Shown piece by piece: positions 24,402 through 36,600 of a stretch of 64,000 bases of DNA. The notes beneath the pieces are model-generated. The model had not been told where the DNA came from. It did not search any database and was given only the letters and a program-made list of their open reading frames with translations. Both the position numbers and the translations under genes were made by a program. This stretch comes from Sphagnum compactum (lineage: Eukaryota > Bryophyta > Sphagnopsida > Sphagnales): positions 7,378,001 through 7,442,000 of the forward strand of contig OZ234494.1 in assembly GCA_965153455.1 (NCBI GenBank), in the 5' to 3' direction. Numbering within the stretch: position 1 is the stretch's first letter; the number at the start of each line of letters is the position of its first letter.

Positions 24402-24560
24402 GAAGTGGCAATCATCCATAAGATGATTTAGCCACATTTGTCTACAGACTAGATATGAAAGTAGAAAACAATTAGAATACTTCTATATTTTTGGCTACTT
24501 ACTGAAACTTATCATAAAAATTTGGTGATTTAGAACCTCTATTTTTCAAAATCTGGCGAA
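24402..24560 (+). repeat. dispersed repeat, copy 1
   Basis: It starts GAAGTGGCAATCATCCATAA and also shares GATTTAGCCA, a TTTGGCTACTT word and ATCTGGC(A/G)AATTT with a segment at 32872-33040 in the same orientation. Copies differ by indels, so this is probably an old transposon fragment. Confidence 0.65.
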
Positions 24561-27500
24561 TTTGGGCCATTGCAATTTATCCTTTGCATAGGTCAAAATC
24601 CTATTTTTCAGATCAAAATTTGGCTAAATTTGGTCCTCCAAAAAAAACTGGGTATGGCTTACAATGCCCTATTCCCAAGGAATCACCAAGCATAATTGGT
24701 AGGATGTTCTTAGGAAGGGCTAATAGTCCAGGCCAAAAATAGTGGTAACTAAGTTTAGGAAAGAATTTGCATGCAACCAATGAGAAGTCAGTCGTGTCGT
24801 GGAGTGAAGGGGCCTCCCTTTTTTCTTGTGGGTGGGAGCGAGGAGGGCAAGGGGGGGTTTTTTTTTAAAGTTGTGTTTGGTGTGGAGAGGGCAGGGGCAT
24901 GGATGCTCCCAAATTCTATGGTAAGAATTACAAAATGAATTTTCTCACCATACCATATTAGTGGAGGGCCTCACTATACAAAGGGCCTGCCTTGCAAAGG
25001 GACATTTTGCAAAACAAATACCGACCCACAAGGTTATCATAACATTTTGTTTTCGGTACATCCCTTCTAGACATTTTTGAATAGTTTTTGTACCTGTTAT
25101 GTCAGTCAAATAGTAAAAACAACCACCAAAAATGATGATGAAGCCCTGCCAAACTTGATCAAAAGAAGGCACCCAAGAAAGGGAAAGAAAAAGAAACAAG
25201 GGGGCAAGGACCAAAGTCCTGGCAAGCAAACAGCCGAAAAGAGGTGGGCCATAAGGAGGCAAGGGAACCACTAAACACCCAAACTTTCACCAGTCGTTTG
25301 AAGCATATCAACTAAATAAAGAAAGGGAGGTAAACCCCATAAAACTTTAAGCCTAAAAGAACCCTCCTTTGCAATAACAGTGTGCTTTGAGATGGAGATA
25401 GCATGTGCTCTTTGTAAAGCCATCGACACTCTCTATTTATAAAATGAACGTAACACCAATAAAAAAAGGGCCTTCCATGTTTTTTTTGTTGTCCATGCCA
25501 TGTTAGTGTAATGATGAAAAAAATTGTTGGATTGTTTATAAAAGCACCTAACAACTTTTACGACAAGAGGAAAAAATCTGTGCGTTGGATACCAATTGTC
25601 GTAAAGTCCTACTGTAACAAATTTTTAACTTTAGGGTTTGGATGTGAATAGGAAGAAGTTTTAGGGTTTCAAGAAAGAACATTTTCTCCTATTTTCGGCT
25701 GGGAGTGTTTACACACGATGGCAATGGAGACAAGGAAAAGGAGTGATGGAAATGCGGTGGTGTTTATGGCTTTGATGTTTTTATATGTCATTTTCTTTAA
25801 TTTGGGATGAGTGAGTTGCAGTGGATATTATTGGATGCTAGCTGAATGTGAGGGCAAGGGAGCTGCCAAGCGATGAGGAGCCAACGGAATTCTCGTTGTG
25901 GAGCAGAAGAAAGCAGAACATCAAAAACAAATAAGTGGGGAAGGGGGGATGCATTGGATTTGGGGGTAGAGGTTTTTAAAGAAGGAAGGCCAAATTTTTG
26001 TGCTCGAAGAGAAGTACAGAGAGATCCGCTGCGCAATGTACTTTGAAAGGTAGAAATCTAGTCTAGGAGTTGGGTTGGAAGGTTGATGACGAAGGGGATG
26101 ATGAAGATCCTAGGGGTCTCAAGAACGGCCTGGAATCTTCTCAATGTGTGTGTGTTGGGTTGATTTGTGTGTGAGTGTTGTTGATCTGCATATCGTGAGA
26201 AAACACCCTAATTACTAGGAACTCCAAATAACAGTCATAGTCCGTTGAATTTTACAAGGTGGATCATGTAAGGGGGTTGTGGTTTTTTGTAAAACTTGTG
26301 AAGCAATCAATGGGGACTTGAAGTGTGTTGTTTTTTTGTTTTTATGTGTTGTCAATTTGAGGGATGGTGTCATGAGTACTGGTTTATGTAATCTATTTGG
26401 ACTCAAGGGTCTATGTTACAAAGTGTAATATAGGACTTGGGTTCTTGTGGAAGTTTAATGTTGTTTTGGGCTTATGTGGTCTAAGGAAATTGAAAGGAGA
26501 AGGAAGGCAAATGGGCTCAAGAAAGAAATATCATAGTGATCTGACCCCTTAGAAACCTCAAACCTCTCTTTGTTGGTGAGGGCAAGAATTTAGGTGGCCA
26601 TAGGATTTGAATTAGGTGGCCACAAGCTCAAGCCAGTGGCTAATTTTGAGAGTGTCTCTAGCATTTAATATATGTGTTCCTTGTTTTGATTATTGTGTGC
26701 CTTAGTTTTTTGTCACACTACCACAAAAAAGGATCATCCATTTGTTGCAACAATTTGAAAGCTAGCACAAACAACACTTCAAGTATGCATGCCAAATTTC
26801 TATTTGATCCACAAAAATTAGCAAAGGGTTGGATCCTTTGTATGTAATCTACAACCGACCAATTATGGAATTTGAAGTTTAAATGTCCTTTGCCTTCCAC
26901 ATGAATCATATATAAAGGGCTAATCAATTTTGACCCATCTTAATGAAAGATAGGTTTGATTTGAATCTTTAATCATGAAGGACTTGGGCAAAATAACATA
27001 CAAATGTGAGTATAATTTTGCAAATTCACAAAATATTATAAGAACCATTTCTTCCAACAATATTGTGCATTCAAAAAACAACAATAGATTGTCATATTGC
27101 ATCATTTTTTATCAATTTACTTTGATAATAATTTTGGAGCATTGTGTGGAGTGAAGTGTCATGGGAGAAAACATGAAAGATTCATCATTCTTCATGATAA
27201 TTTAAACAAAGGCTCAAATTTTCAAAGGCATCAAACAACCATGACCAAAAGTTATTTAATGGACATAAAACTTCAAACAAATTATAACAAAACTTGCTTA
27301 AACCTATCATAAATATGGTATTTGTTATGATACAAAATGAATGATGATGAATGAATTTCATGTATTCAAATGAATGTCAAATAAAGGTCTATAAAATGGA
27401 CTAACATATGAAATGTTAGGTAGTTTTTGTTGTAATTTCTAAATTTTTTTAAATGTACATGTTCATTATATATGTTGAGGTTTATTGTGGGGTATCACGA

Positions 27501-28584
27501 GTGGCACACAATTAACAACACAAGGTTTATGTTAAATAATTCAATCATTTTCAAGTAGATTAAACAAACCAACTATTGTTAGGCATAATCACAACTTGCG
27601 TTATGGAAACAATGTCATGATTCAACATTTTTTGTATAGTTGGTTTAAATTGAGGTTGGTATATATAATTTATGTTGACGATCTATTTATCCATGTTTGC
27701 CATAATAAAATTGATATCCATTCAATGCCAAGGAAAAGAGCCATCAATTGTACCAAAATAACGATACATGGGACACATAACACACAATAAGCTTGTAAAT
27801 CAAATGGTAGAACAAGCCCTTGAAACAAAGTGTACAAATTTGTGTTTAGCAAGCATTAATTTTTTTTATTAATTGCAACTTTCTTTTTTATATATATTTC
27901 AAAATCAAGGAACTGTCAATTTCAAGTTTTTAAAAAACTTAAAAACTATCAATTTTGGTAGTTCATAATTCAAAAACCTTGTGGTTTTCATGAAGAAACA
28001 AATAAGAATTGATAGTTTTGCGAGTGGTTATTTGAATTTTTTAAAAATTGAAAACCATGGTCATATATCATAATTGGTTGTTTGAATTTTATTTTTTTCA
28101 AAACCATGGTTATGAACCCTTAGAACCACTATGATACATTAGTACAAGAAAATATGTTTTTTTACTAGGTTTTTTATTTTTTAAATCCAAAATGACAGAC
28201 ATAAAAAAGGTCACTATGTCAATTTAGAATGTCAAATTGGACTTGTCATTGTGACCAAGGTGATTTTTTTATTAACAAAATAGGAGATTATTGACTATTC
28301 ATTTTGATTAGCAAACAATAACCATTTAACTATTCAAATGTTTACTTAAATTTAAATCATTTTTTTCTAGATTAATATTTTTTAGGTCGATAGATAGTAA
28401 ATATGTTTAAGTAGGTCCTAAAAAGGCAAATAGGTAGGTAGGTGATAAATTTTAACATAACCTAATTTAACCTAACTTACCTAGCCGATTTAATTACCTT
28501 AGTCTAACCTACCTACCATAATCCATTTGTCATAGATGTCAATGTCATGGAGTTCATTCATTTGAATGTTCATCCATGTACTTA

Positions 28585-28895
28585 ACTTTTAGTCTAATTT
28601 CAATTCACTCTTAATTATTTTCAATTAAATGTTAGTTCACTTCCACTGAACTCATAATTCATTTCCAGTTGACTTTTAGTTCATTTTAGTTAACTTTTAA
28701 TAAAATTCTAGTCAAGTCTAAATTAATTCCCAATTAACTTTGAGTTAAATCCCAGTTAAGTCTTAGTTAACTCTTAGTTAAGTTATTGTTAATTCTAGTT
28801 GAGTCCTAGTTGATTTTAGCTGACTTTTAGTTAAGTCTTAATTAACTTTTAGTTAAATTTTAGTTAATTCATAGTTGATTTTTAGTTAGGAAGGT
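28585..28895. repeat. AGTTAA-type minisatellite
   Basis: About 15 to 20 degenerate units of roughly 12-22 bp based on TTTTAGTTAA and TTCTAGTTAAGTC. It lies inside the possible element at 28137-31212. Confidence 0.8.
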
Positions 28896-30589
28896 TCTCA
28901 AGAAGTTTTTTTACTCGATGCACACATAGAAGCCTCTTTGGAAACTTCCTTGAACTAGGTCCCCGAAAGGGTATAAATAAAAGTCCGACCCCTCATTTCT
29001 TTTAATTGTTCAACATTAGTTTTAGGCACGATCCAAAGCCTTGTTATATTCATATTTGCATATATTAGCACAATAAATATCTATTTTCGTGATTTTTTCT
29101 TACACATCTCATGTTTTTGTTCTTAGTTTTTATGTTTTTTTTAATTTTATCTAGATGAAAATGTTTATCTTCTATTAGATTAAGATAGAGCTTGAGGTGG
29201 ATCATAAGTTTGTAACAACATCTATGTGATCTTAAGGTTGGGTGGAAAGCTCATGATAAAAATCAATGTTTTTATCATCTCTATTTTCTCATCAATCCAC
29301 TATCAATTTCCAACATAATCATCAATAGAAACTATTTTCCTTTCATTGGGTTATCAAAATTTGATAAGTTAATTTTTTTTCTTTTCCTTCAATAAAATGA
29401 ATTTTTTTTTACTCTATATTGGTAACCTTCCTAATTTCTTTTTTTTTGGTTCCTTATTGTAACAAGGATAAATTTCACTTATCGAGATAATTCAATGAAG
29501 ATTATTACTATGCTATTGAAAGGTGCAAACTTGATACAATGAACCAACTGGATTATTGTAAAAAAGGACTACATGTCATTTTTGCCAAAAAACCTTTTTC
29601 ATATGAATGAATTTTGGGACATTTTTTTTGCAACTTGTTACATTAAATGCTTATAGTTGCTCAAATACATGACATGTTTTTCTTCATCATTTTTAATAAA
29701 TATGAAAATTTGAAAGTGTGTCTTAATTTTTTATAAATTCAATGTTTTGTTTTTTAAAATGATAATGATTTCAAATCATAACCAATTTTATTTTTTTACA
29801 TTTTTATGTTTTCTTGTATGATATACTACAACTTTTCTTAACACATCATGTACATTTTACCCCATTTATGTGTGGCAAAAGACTTTTGAAGTTCTAAAAT
29901 TTTGGATCAATTTTGGAAAGTTCTTTGAATTTTTAAAGATTTACAATTTCACATATTTTAGGGTATGAGTGTTTTTTAATGTGGTTAATAGGTTTTTATC
30001 CTCTTAATTTTTTTCCCATCAAATGTGAGTTATTATATGAGTCCTTTTGATAATCCTTTGCAAAATTGATTCTTGTCCGACGCATTCTTATTCATTTTTA
30101 GAGGTCCTAAATCAAAACTTAAACTTAAAATTTCATCAAGTGGATTTTTGGTTTTGAATTCCTTGACATTCATATGAATGAAAAACAATAGCTGACCATG
30201 ATTGCCATGGCTTTAAATGAAAAAACATAAATATTTATCCAATTTTGATTGTTGTTATTTGCAATCTTACGCCCATTTTGGCTCATTGGATTGTAACTAC
30301 ACCCTAAAACTTTCCAAGGTGAGAAAAACATCAATGCTTCATTTGAGGCCATAGATAAAAATACTAAAAAAATAAGATGAATTTTTAAAAAAAGCTACAA
30401 TTGAATTTGTGAAGAAGTTGCAATTTCAAAACTTATCCCATATTGTTTGTTTATTGTTCTTATTTTGAACATTATATAGACAAGGGGTGTGGTAATTTAA
30501 TTTCATATTAAAAAATGTGTGCACATGGGATGAGCCAATCAATAGGCTGAACCCAAAACAAAAAACAAATTTTGCATAATTATAAAGTA

Positions 30590-30815
30590 CTTACCTCCCC
30601 AACCTACTTATCTACCTAACTAGGTAGGCACCTAATTTGACCTACCCACCTAGGTTGACCTATGTACCTATTTACTTAAGTACTTATGTATATGAATAAA
30701 TATTTAACCTAGGAAGATAGAACTTACCTACCTACTTTTTTACCTACGTAGGTAGTAGGTATTTAACCTAGGTTTGTAGGCACTTATTTACGTATTTACC
30801 TAGGTACTAACAACC
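30590..30815. repeat. (TACC)-based degenerate repeat
   Basis: Many TACCTACC, ACCTAGGTA and AGGTAGGT words on both orientations, so the stretch is rich in short palindromes. A smaller patch of the same kind lies at 28428-28515. Confidence 0.75.
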
Positions 30816-31539
30816 TAATATTAATATTTTTATTAAATTCATTTTTAATGCCACATGGCATATTTACATTGGGCCACGTGTCATAATATAAGATCATCCC
30901 AACATTTGTATTGAATGTCTTAGATTATTTCAAAATTATTATTATTATTATATTTTAAATAATCAAATATTGGGAGATGTGGCAACACATCATTTGCTTT
31001 CAATTATGACCAAAATAGTTGCATTTTAATCGGATGTGACAATACGTATACAATGGAGTCAAATGATGAATTTGTATTTGTTGATTTTTTCTTTCATCCA
31101 ATACCTTTTGTCATTTGCAATTAATTTATCACATGCGACTTGTCTTAGGCGACTAACAAGATTTTAATTGCAAATGTCACTTCCAACTAAAATACATTTT
31201 TTTCTTCTAGTGTAATGCATTGATGTTTCAACTATAGCAAGAAACTCAACATGATCTTAATGTTGATGTAGCAAGGAGATGACATAACAATATGGTAGAC
31301 TCAATAAATATGGAACATAAACCTCCTTTTGGAGGTAATGATATTTTGAAATCTAACCAAAAACTTTTACTTGAAACTTACCTTGGGAATAAGAAAACAC
31401 AACAAAATTATTTTCATGAATTCCATTGAAAATATATATGAGCTCCCACTATTAATAAGTTTTAGTTTCAAATGATTACATCAAATTCACTTCCATTACT
31501 ATGCTTTAGATCATAATCAAATCCTAAAGGTTCAAAAAT

Positions 31540-32285
31540 ATTTTAAACTCCAATTATGATATGTTGTTGTAGGTCAAATTCAAATATTAAAAGTTTAGAA
31601 TGATTTTCAATTCCAATGTTATGTTGTTATAGGTCATATTCAAACCCCAAAGGTTCAAAGTGATTTTTAATTCCAATGTTATGTTACTGTGGGTCATATT
31701 CAAATCCTAAAGGTTAAAGATGATTTTCAATTCCAATGTTATGTTGTTGTGAGTTAAATTCAAATCCTAAAGGTTCATATTTTTAGTTCCAATGTTATGT
31801 TGATGTAGGTCATATTCAAATCATAAAGATTCAGATTGATTTTCATTTCCAATATTATGCTTTAGGTCAAATTCAAATCCTAAAGGTTCATATTTTTAGT
31901 TCCAATGTTATGTTGATGTAGGTCATATTCAAATCACAAAGATTCAGATTGATTTTCATTTCCAATATTATGCTTTAGGTCAAATTCAAATCCTAAAGGT
32001 TCATATTTTTAGTTCCAATGTTATGTTGATGTAGGTCATATTCAAATCATAAAGATTCAGATTGATTTTCATTTCCAATATTATGCTTTAGGTCAAATTC
32101 AAATCCTAAAGGTTCAAAATGATTTTTAGTTCCACTACAATGTTGTTGCAAGTAAGATTCAAGTCCAAATAGTTTAAAATGAGTATTAGTTCCAATTCAA
32201 TGTTGCCATAGATCATATTCAAATCCTAAAGTTTCAAAATGATTTTCACTTCCAATGCAATGTTGTTGCAAGTCAGATCTAAATC
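31540..32285 (+). repeat. tandem array, ~55-60 bp monomer, with a 113-bp dimeric unit
   Basis: Monomers follow the plan AGGTCATATTCAAATCCTAA, AGGTTCA, a T-rich patch and TTCCAATGTTATG. In the middle (31756-32094) two diverged monomers form a 113-bp unit repeated exactly three times (starts 31756, 31869, 31982). Two of the copies appear identical and the third differs by about one base. The flanking monomers are more diverged. This is a higher-order repeat, so it was amplified recently. Confidence 0.9.
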
Positions 32286-32871
32286 AATGTTATGTTATGT
32301 TTTATGTCAAAATCCATTCAAAAAGACAATCATCAATTAATTTGATTTTGTCTTTCAGGTCAAAAACAATTCGAAAGGTTTACCATCAATTTCAATTGTG
32401 TGTTATGCTTTAGGTCAAAATTAACTAGTAATCAACATCAATTATTATCTTTTAAGTCAAAATCAATTGTATTTCATCAATTTCATTTGCATGTTGTCCT
32501 TCAGATCATAATGTTTATTCTTTGGCTCATGTCTCTTGGATGTTCATCCTCATCAGATTTCAATAATTGTATTGGCAGTGGTACAAGATTTTGGTCCCTC
32601 ATGAAAACATGGCACGTTGTCGTGCTGAGGTTGGATAGGACATTAACCATGTTCTTATGCATTTTGTGATTTTTCTTATCTCACTCCTTCAAATATTGCA
32701 AATGTTGTTTAAAAGCTTTATCCTAAGACTTTGTCTTGTTTTTGTCAAAGCCTAATTACATAAAATTAATCCAATCCATGGCTTTCATAATGATTTTGTT
32801 GTTTTGGTCTATGGTCAAAATTATGGCCAAAATAAAATAAGAAATTTCATCCATCATATTATGTGTTACCC

Positions 32872-33040
32872 TAAGTGGCAATCATCCATAAGAGAATATG
32901 TTTCAAAAAAAGTGGTGACCATCCATACGGAGATTTAGCCAAATCTGGCTATTAATACATATGAAGCACAGGATTTTATTCATCTTTCTATATTTATGGC
33001 TACTTGCTGGAGTCGAATATAGCAATCTGGCAAATTTTCC
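32872..33040 (+). repeat. dispersed repeat, copy 2
   Basis: The partner of the segment at 24402-24560, with the same word order and an extra 30 bp after the first block. It ends about 620 bp upstream of the Di19 start codon, so it may lie in that gene's distal promoter. Confidence 0.65.
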
Positions 33041-33334
33041 TACATTGTTTTCTCACGTCTGAAAAATTGAGAACTCTGGCATAAAAAAATAACTTCATTT
33101 CTCAAAATTTCAAATTTCATTCTGCCTATTTCGGCGAAAACTCGCCGCTAGAAAAAAACAAGAAAAAGAACTGGACCGTACACACACTGGACAGATTTCA
33201 TCCACGTTCCTAAACGAAAGGGCCCCTGGTCGATACTTACCTACCTACGACACAAGACGGCAGAAAATGGGATAAAATTCATTCATCCATTTTATTATTT
33301 GTTGCCTGGAAAGCTGCTCGTTGCTGGGAATGCA

Positions 33335-33620
33335 CATTTGAAGACGAAGAAGAAGCCGACGGAGCCGAAGACGTGGACAACGAAGAAGAAGACGTAGACG
33401 CAGATGATGAAGACGAAGACGTATAGGAAGAGGACGAAAACGTAGACGAGGAAAACGAAGACGAAGACGTAGACGACGAAGACGACAAAGTAGACGAAGA
33501 AGACGAAGAAGACGACGACGTACACGACGAACACGTAGACGTAGCAGATGACGACGACGAAGAAGAACGCTGGGAGAATCTGCTGCGACAAGAAAGCAAA
33601 GGGAGCTTGCTGGAGGAGGA
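33335..33620. repeat. GAC/GAA-rich trinucleotide-type repeat upstream of Di19
   Basis: The plus strand is made almost wholly of GAC, GAA, GTA and GAT-type triplets, giving mixed GAAGAC hexamers. All three minus-strand frames are open for over 120 codons because the repeat has no stop words. Their products are pure Ser-rich, Arg/Leu-rich or Val/Phe-rich, so they are not credible genes. The plus-strand acidic frame has a TAG within the repeat. The stretch probably belongs to the Di19 promoter or 5' leader. Confidence 0.75.
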
Positions 33621-33663
33621 GGAGGCAAGTGAGGAGGAGTAGGAAGAAGTCGGGTGCATCATC

Positions 33664-36600
33664 ATGGATGGAGGAGAGATTTGGGCGGCGCATATGTCCA
33701 ATTCCAAGCCTCAATACAATCTTCATCATCAGCCTTCTTCACACTCCGCGCATTTAGGTGTGTGATTCGGTGTGTTTTTTGTTATGTCAGTTTTGGTTCT
33801 GGCTGACGAAGAAGAAGAAGATATGCTTATAAGTTAGGTTGAAAGAAAAGATAGGCGGTGTTTTTGTGGAATTATGGCAGGTATTATGCTGTCTTATTAT
33901 GCACACAGAGAGAGAGAGAGATGATGTCTGATGTCTGTTTCTTAGTGTGATTTTTTATTCTTTTTGTTGTATACTATGGATGGCGGAGAGAGAAAATGAA
34001 TGAGTCCTTGCGGATATATATCTAGGAGTGATGACTATGGAAGTAAGTGGCGAGCGAGCGGGCAACATGGATTCTGGAAGTGTTTTTTTTCCTTGAATTA
34101 TTATTGTGGGATTGCATGACCTGGTTTACTTTCTTTTTGAGCAACTAGTAGAATGATCATGGCGCAGACAAAGAAAAAGATGATGATGTGCGCTAGGGTT
34201 TCAAAGGCGAGGACGAGAAATTTTTATTAGCCCCCCCTTCCCGGGCCGAGACAGAACCTTGTGTTGGTGGATGATGATGATGATGATGGGCACCGTCGTC
34301 AACTAGCAGCGCCATTTCATTTCACAACTACCTCTTCCATTATACTTACTTGAACACTGCGAATCCAGGGTTGCTCTTGGCCCCCTTTTTTTCTTTTTTA
34401 TTTTCATTTTTTTCTAGTTCCCAGTAATCTCTTGGCATCTGGAGGTGTGTGTGTGGTTATGGACAGGGAATTGTGTTGTTTTGAGAGGAGTTATGGCCAC
34501 TGCAATAATGGTGATGTATTATTATGCAAGTGTTCCTGACGAAACCCTATCCTCTGTGGATACAACAATTTAGCTGTGTGGATATGTGGTGCGGTGGCAA
34601 GTACTTATCTTTTCAATATAGGAGCTGTTGATTTGATCCATTTTGTAATTTGTGAGCTGTTGTTCACAGGTTTGCTAGGGTCATTCTCAACCACATTCTA
34701 GGCATGACAAGAATGCCATGAAATGGAACTGTGGAGTTTAGGCTCTTGTCTGTACTATGGACTCAGGACCCGTCAGGATTCAGGACACTTGAATTTACCC
34801 CCAAGCCACAGTTCTTTGAGCACTTGCACAGAGTAAAATTCTTTGTGTCGAAGGAAAAATTTAAAAGTTCAGGATTGCAGTCGATTTGGTTGGCACCATA
34901 TATATGCTTCTGTATGTCCAATGCAAGATTTGCATAATTGAGTTCTTTTGCTTTCTTGGTGATGAAAATTCCATGTGAAAGTTGGGGTTGTTTCTTGTAG
35001 TCTACACTACCTCATCTCAAGCCCTCTCTGCAGGACGAGCCAGTCTGCTCGGATCCTCAGTATGTTTTACAGAATAAGTTCTAAGCAGCTTGAATTGTTT
35101 GGAATTCAGTGTTATCAGGACTCCAAGTGTTATGGTCATGCTAAACAGCTAATGATGTTTCTGAGTGAAATTTTTCTCTTATAAATCTCTGTCATGCACA
35201 AATTTGTTGGAACAACATAGTGTTATGGAGATGCCACAGATGAATGCGTCCAGTTCATTATTTTTGGGGAATTAGTGTTGATACTGTGTTTCAAGTTAAC
35301 ATGTTTTAAACCTTAAAACTGGTGTTGATTTTTGCAGATCAACACATTAACCTTGATGATGTGGATGGTGATGAGGATGTGCGGTCTGACTTCTCATGCC
35401 CATACTGCTATGAAGACTTTGACCTCACATCACTGTGCTCTCACCTTGAGGATGAACACTGCTTTGAGTTTAAACCTGCTGTAAGTTATTCCCATTCATC
35501 AATTGTGTTTTTTATCTCTTTATGGATCACTCTTTACATCCCTGGTTTTTCCTGGTCTGGAACCCAGCATTATGAACTCCTTTAGTGAATTAAAAGCAGA
35601 TAAATGCCTGCAAGTATGTGGATTTCTTTAAGATGATAAAGTTGTAGCTGAAAACTACACAAACATCCTCTTTTCCAATCATTCTTGAGGAGAATTCTTC
35701 TGAAGGATCTTGCTCATTTTTTTCCAAGATTCTTTGCAGCATTTGTGGATGCAAGATGCTGTCTCAAACAAGGCTGGTACCTGACTGTGGGGAATCATAA
35801 TTTACCTAGAGGACTTGAGGTTGCAACATGATTGTCAAATTGGTAGGGAGTGCCAATTAGAATCAGAGGTTCAAAAAGCTGCATGCATATAGTAGTCTTT
35901 GCTGTGGTGTCCTTTACTTTGGGACAAGCCTTAAGCTACTAGGGTGCAGTTTACTTCATGCAGGCTCTATATGCTCTCCTGAAGAATCATATAGTGATAG
36001 TCATCCAGTGCACTGCATGATGGAGCTAATTGGTTATTATTTGTTTGGATTTTTTTACAGATATGCCCAGTTTGTGCAGCAAAGATAGGAAAGGACATGG
36101 TGGGCCATGTCACACTCCAGCATGCCAATCTTTTAAAGATATCCTTTTTGATTGCAATTAGATTTCATTTTCAATTCAAGCCCAGCTTGAGATGCCCAGC
36201 TATGAGAATCTGGCAGAAAGAGAGGAAGATAAAGTGTTGATTTTCATCAATATGTGATGTGTGGCCTTGACAGCTACTTACATGCAGCGCCAGAGAAGAT
36301 TTCAAAGGGGAGGCACACCATCAAGTGCTACTCTGTCACTTTTCGGAAAAGAACTTCGGGATGCACATCTCCAGGCCCTCTTAGGGGGTAGCACATCTTA
36401 TATGGGCTCTCTCAGCACCAATGCTGCAGATCCCCTCCTCTCCAACCTTGGTTATAGCCTCCCCATTTCTGAGGCAGAAGACCCCCCAAAACCAAGTGTA
36501 ACTGTTGATATTCCTTCCAAATCGTTGACTTCCATCCATCAGCAAAATCCCAGGTTGAGGCTCTCCCTCCTTTGTTAAAACTTTGATGTGGGGTCTTATG

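Larger units (their letters stand above)
22946..28136. other. intergenic, no gene seen
   Basis: No supported gene in 5 kb. Open frames are short and lack family patterns. Recognisable items are the (GA)n tract at 23431, GGAAA repeats around 23840-23870 and one copy of a dispersed repeat at 24402-24560. A/T content rises from about 26700 on. Confidence 0.55.
28137..31212. mobile_element. possible CACTA-like non-autonomous element, 3.1 kb
   Basis: The left end reads CATTAGTACAAGAAAATATG. The right end, read inward, is CACTAGAAGAAAAAAATGTA. The two ends align with one gap, as diverged CACTA-type inverted termini. Subterminal GGTCAC...GTGACC words at 28205-28256 form an inverted pair. The interior holds two minisatellites and no gene. 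The bases flanking the two ends are not a clear 3-bp duplication, so this may be two unrelated termini. Confidence 0.35.
31213..33240. other. between element and Di19, no gene seen apart from repeats
   Basis: It contains the tandem array at 31540-32285 and the dispersed repeat copy at 32872-33040. No supported coding region; the 89-codon frame at 32400 is partly made of array-like sequence. Confidence 0.55.

Noticed and set aside
33245-33729. Three long overlapping minus-strand frames of 127 to 144 codons
   Set aside because: They are three frames of one triplet repeat with products of single-residue type (Ser, Arg/Leu, Val/Phe). The real gene next to them, Di19, is on the other strand.
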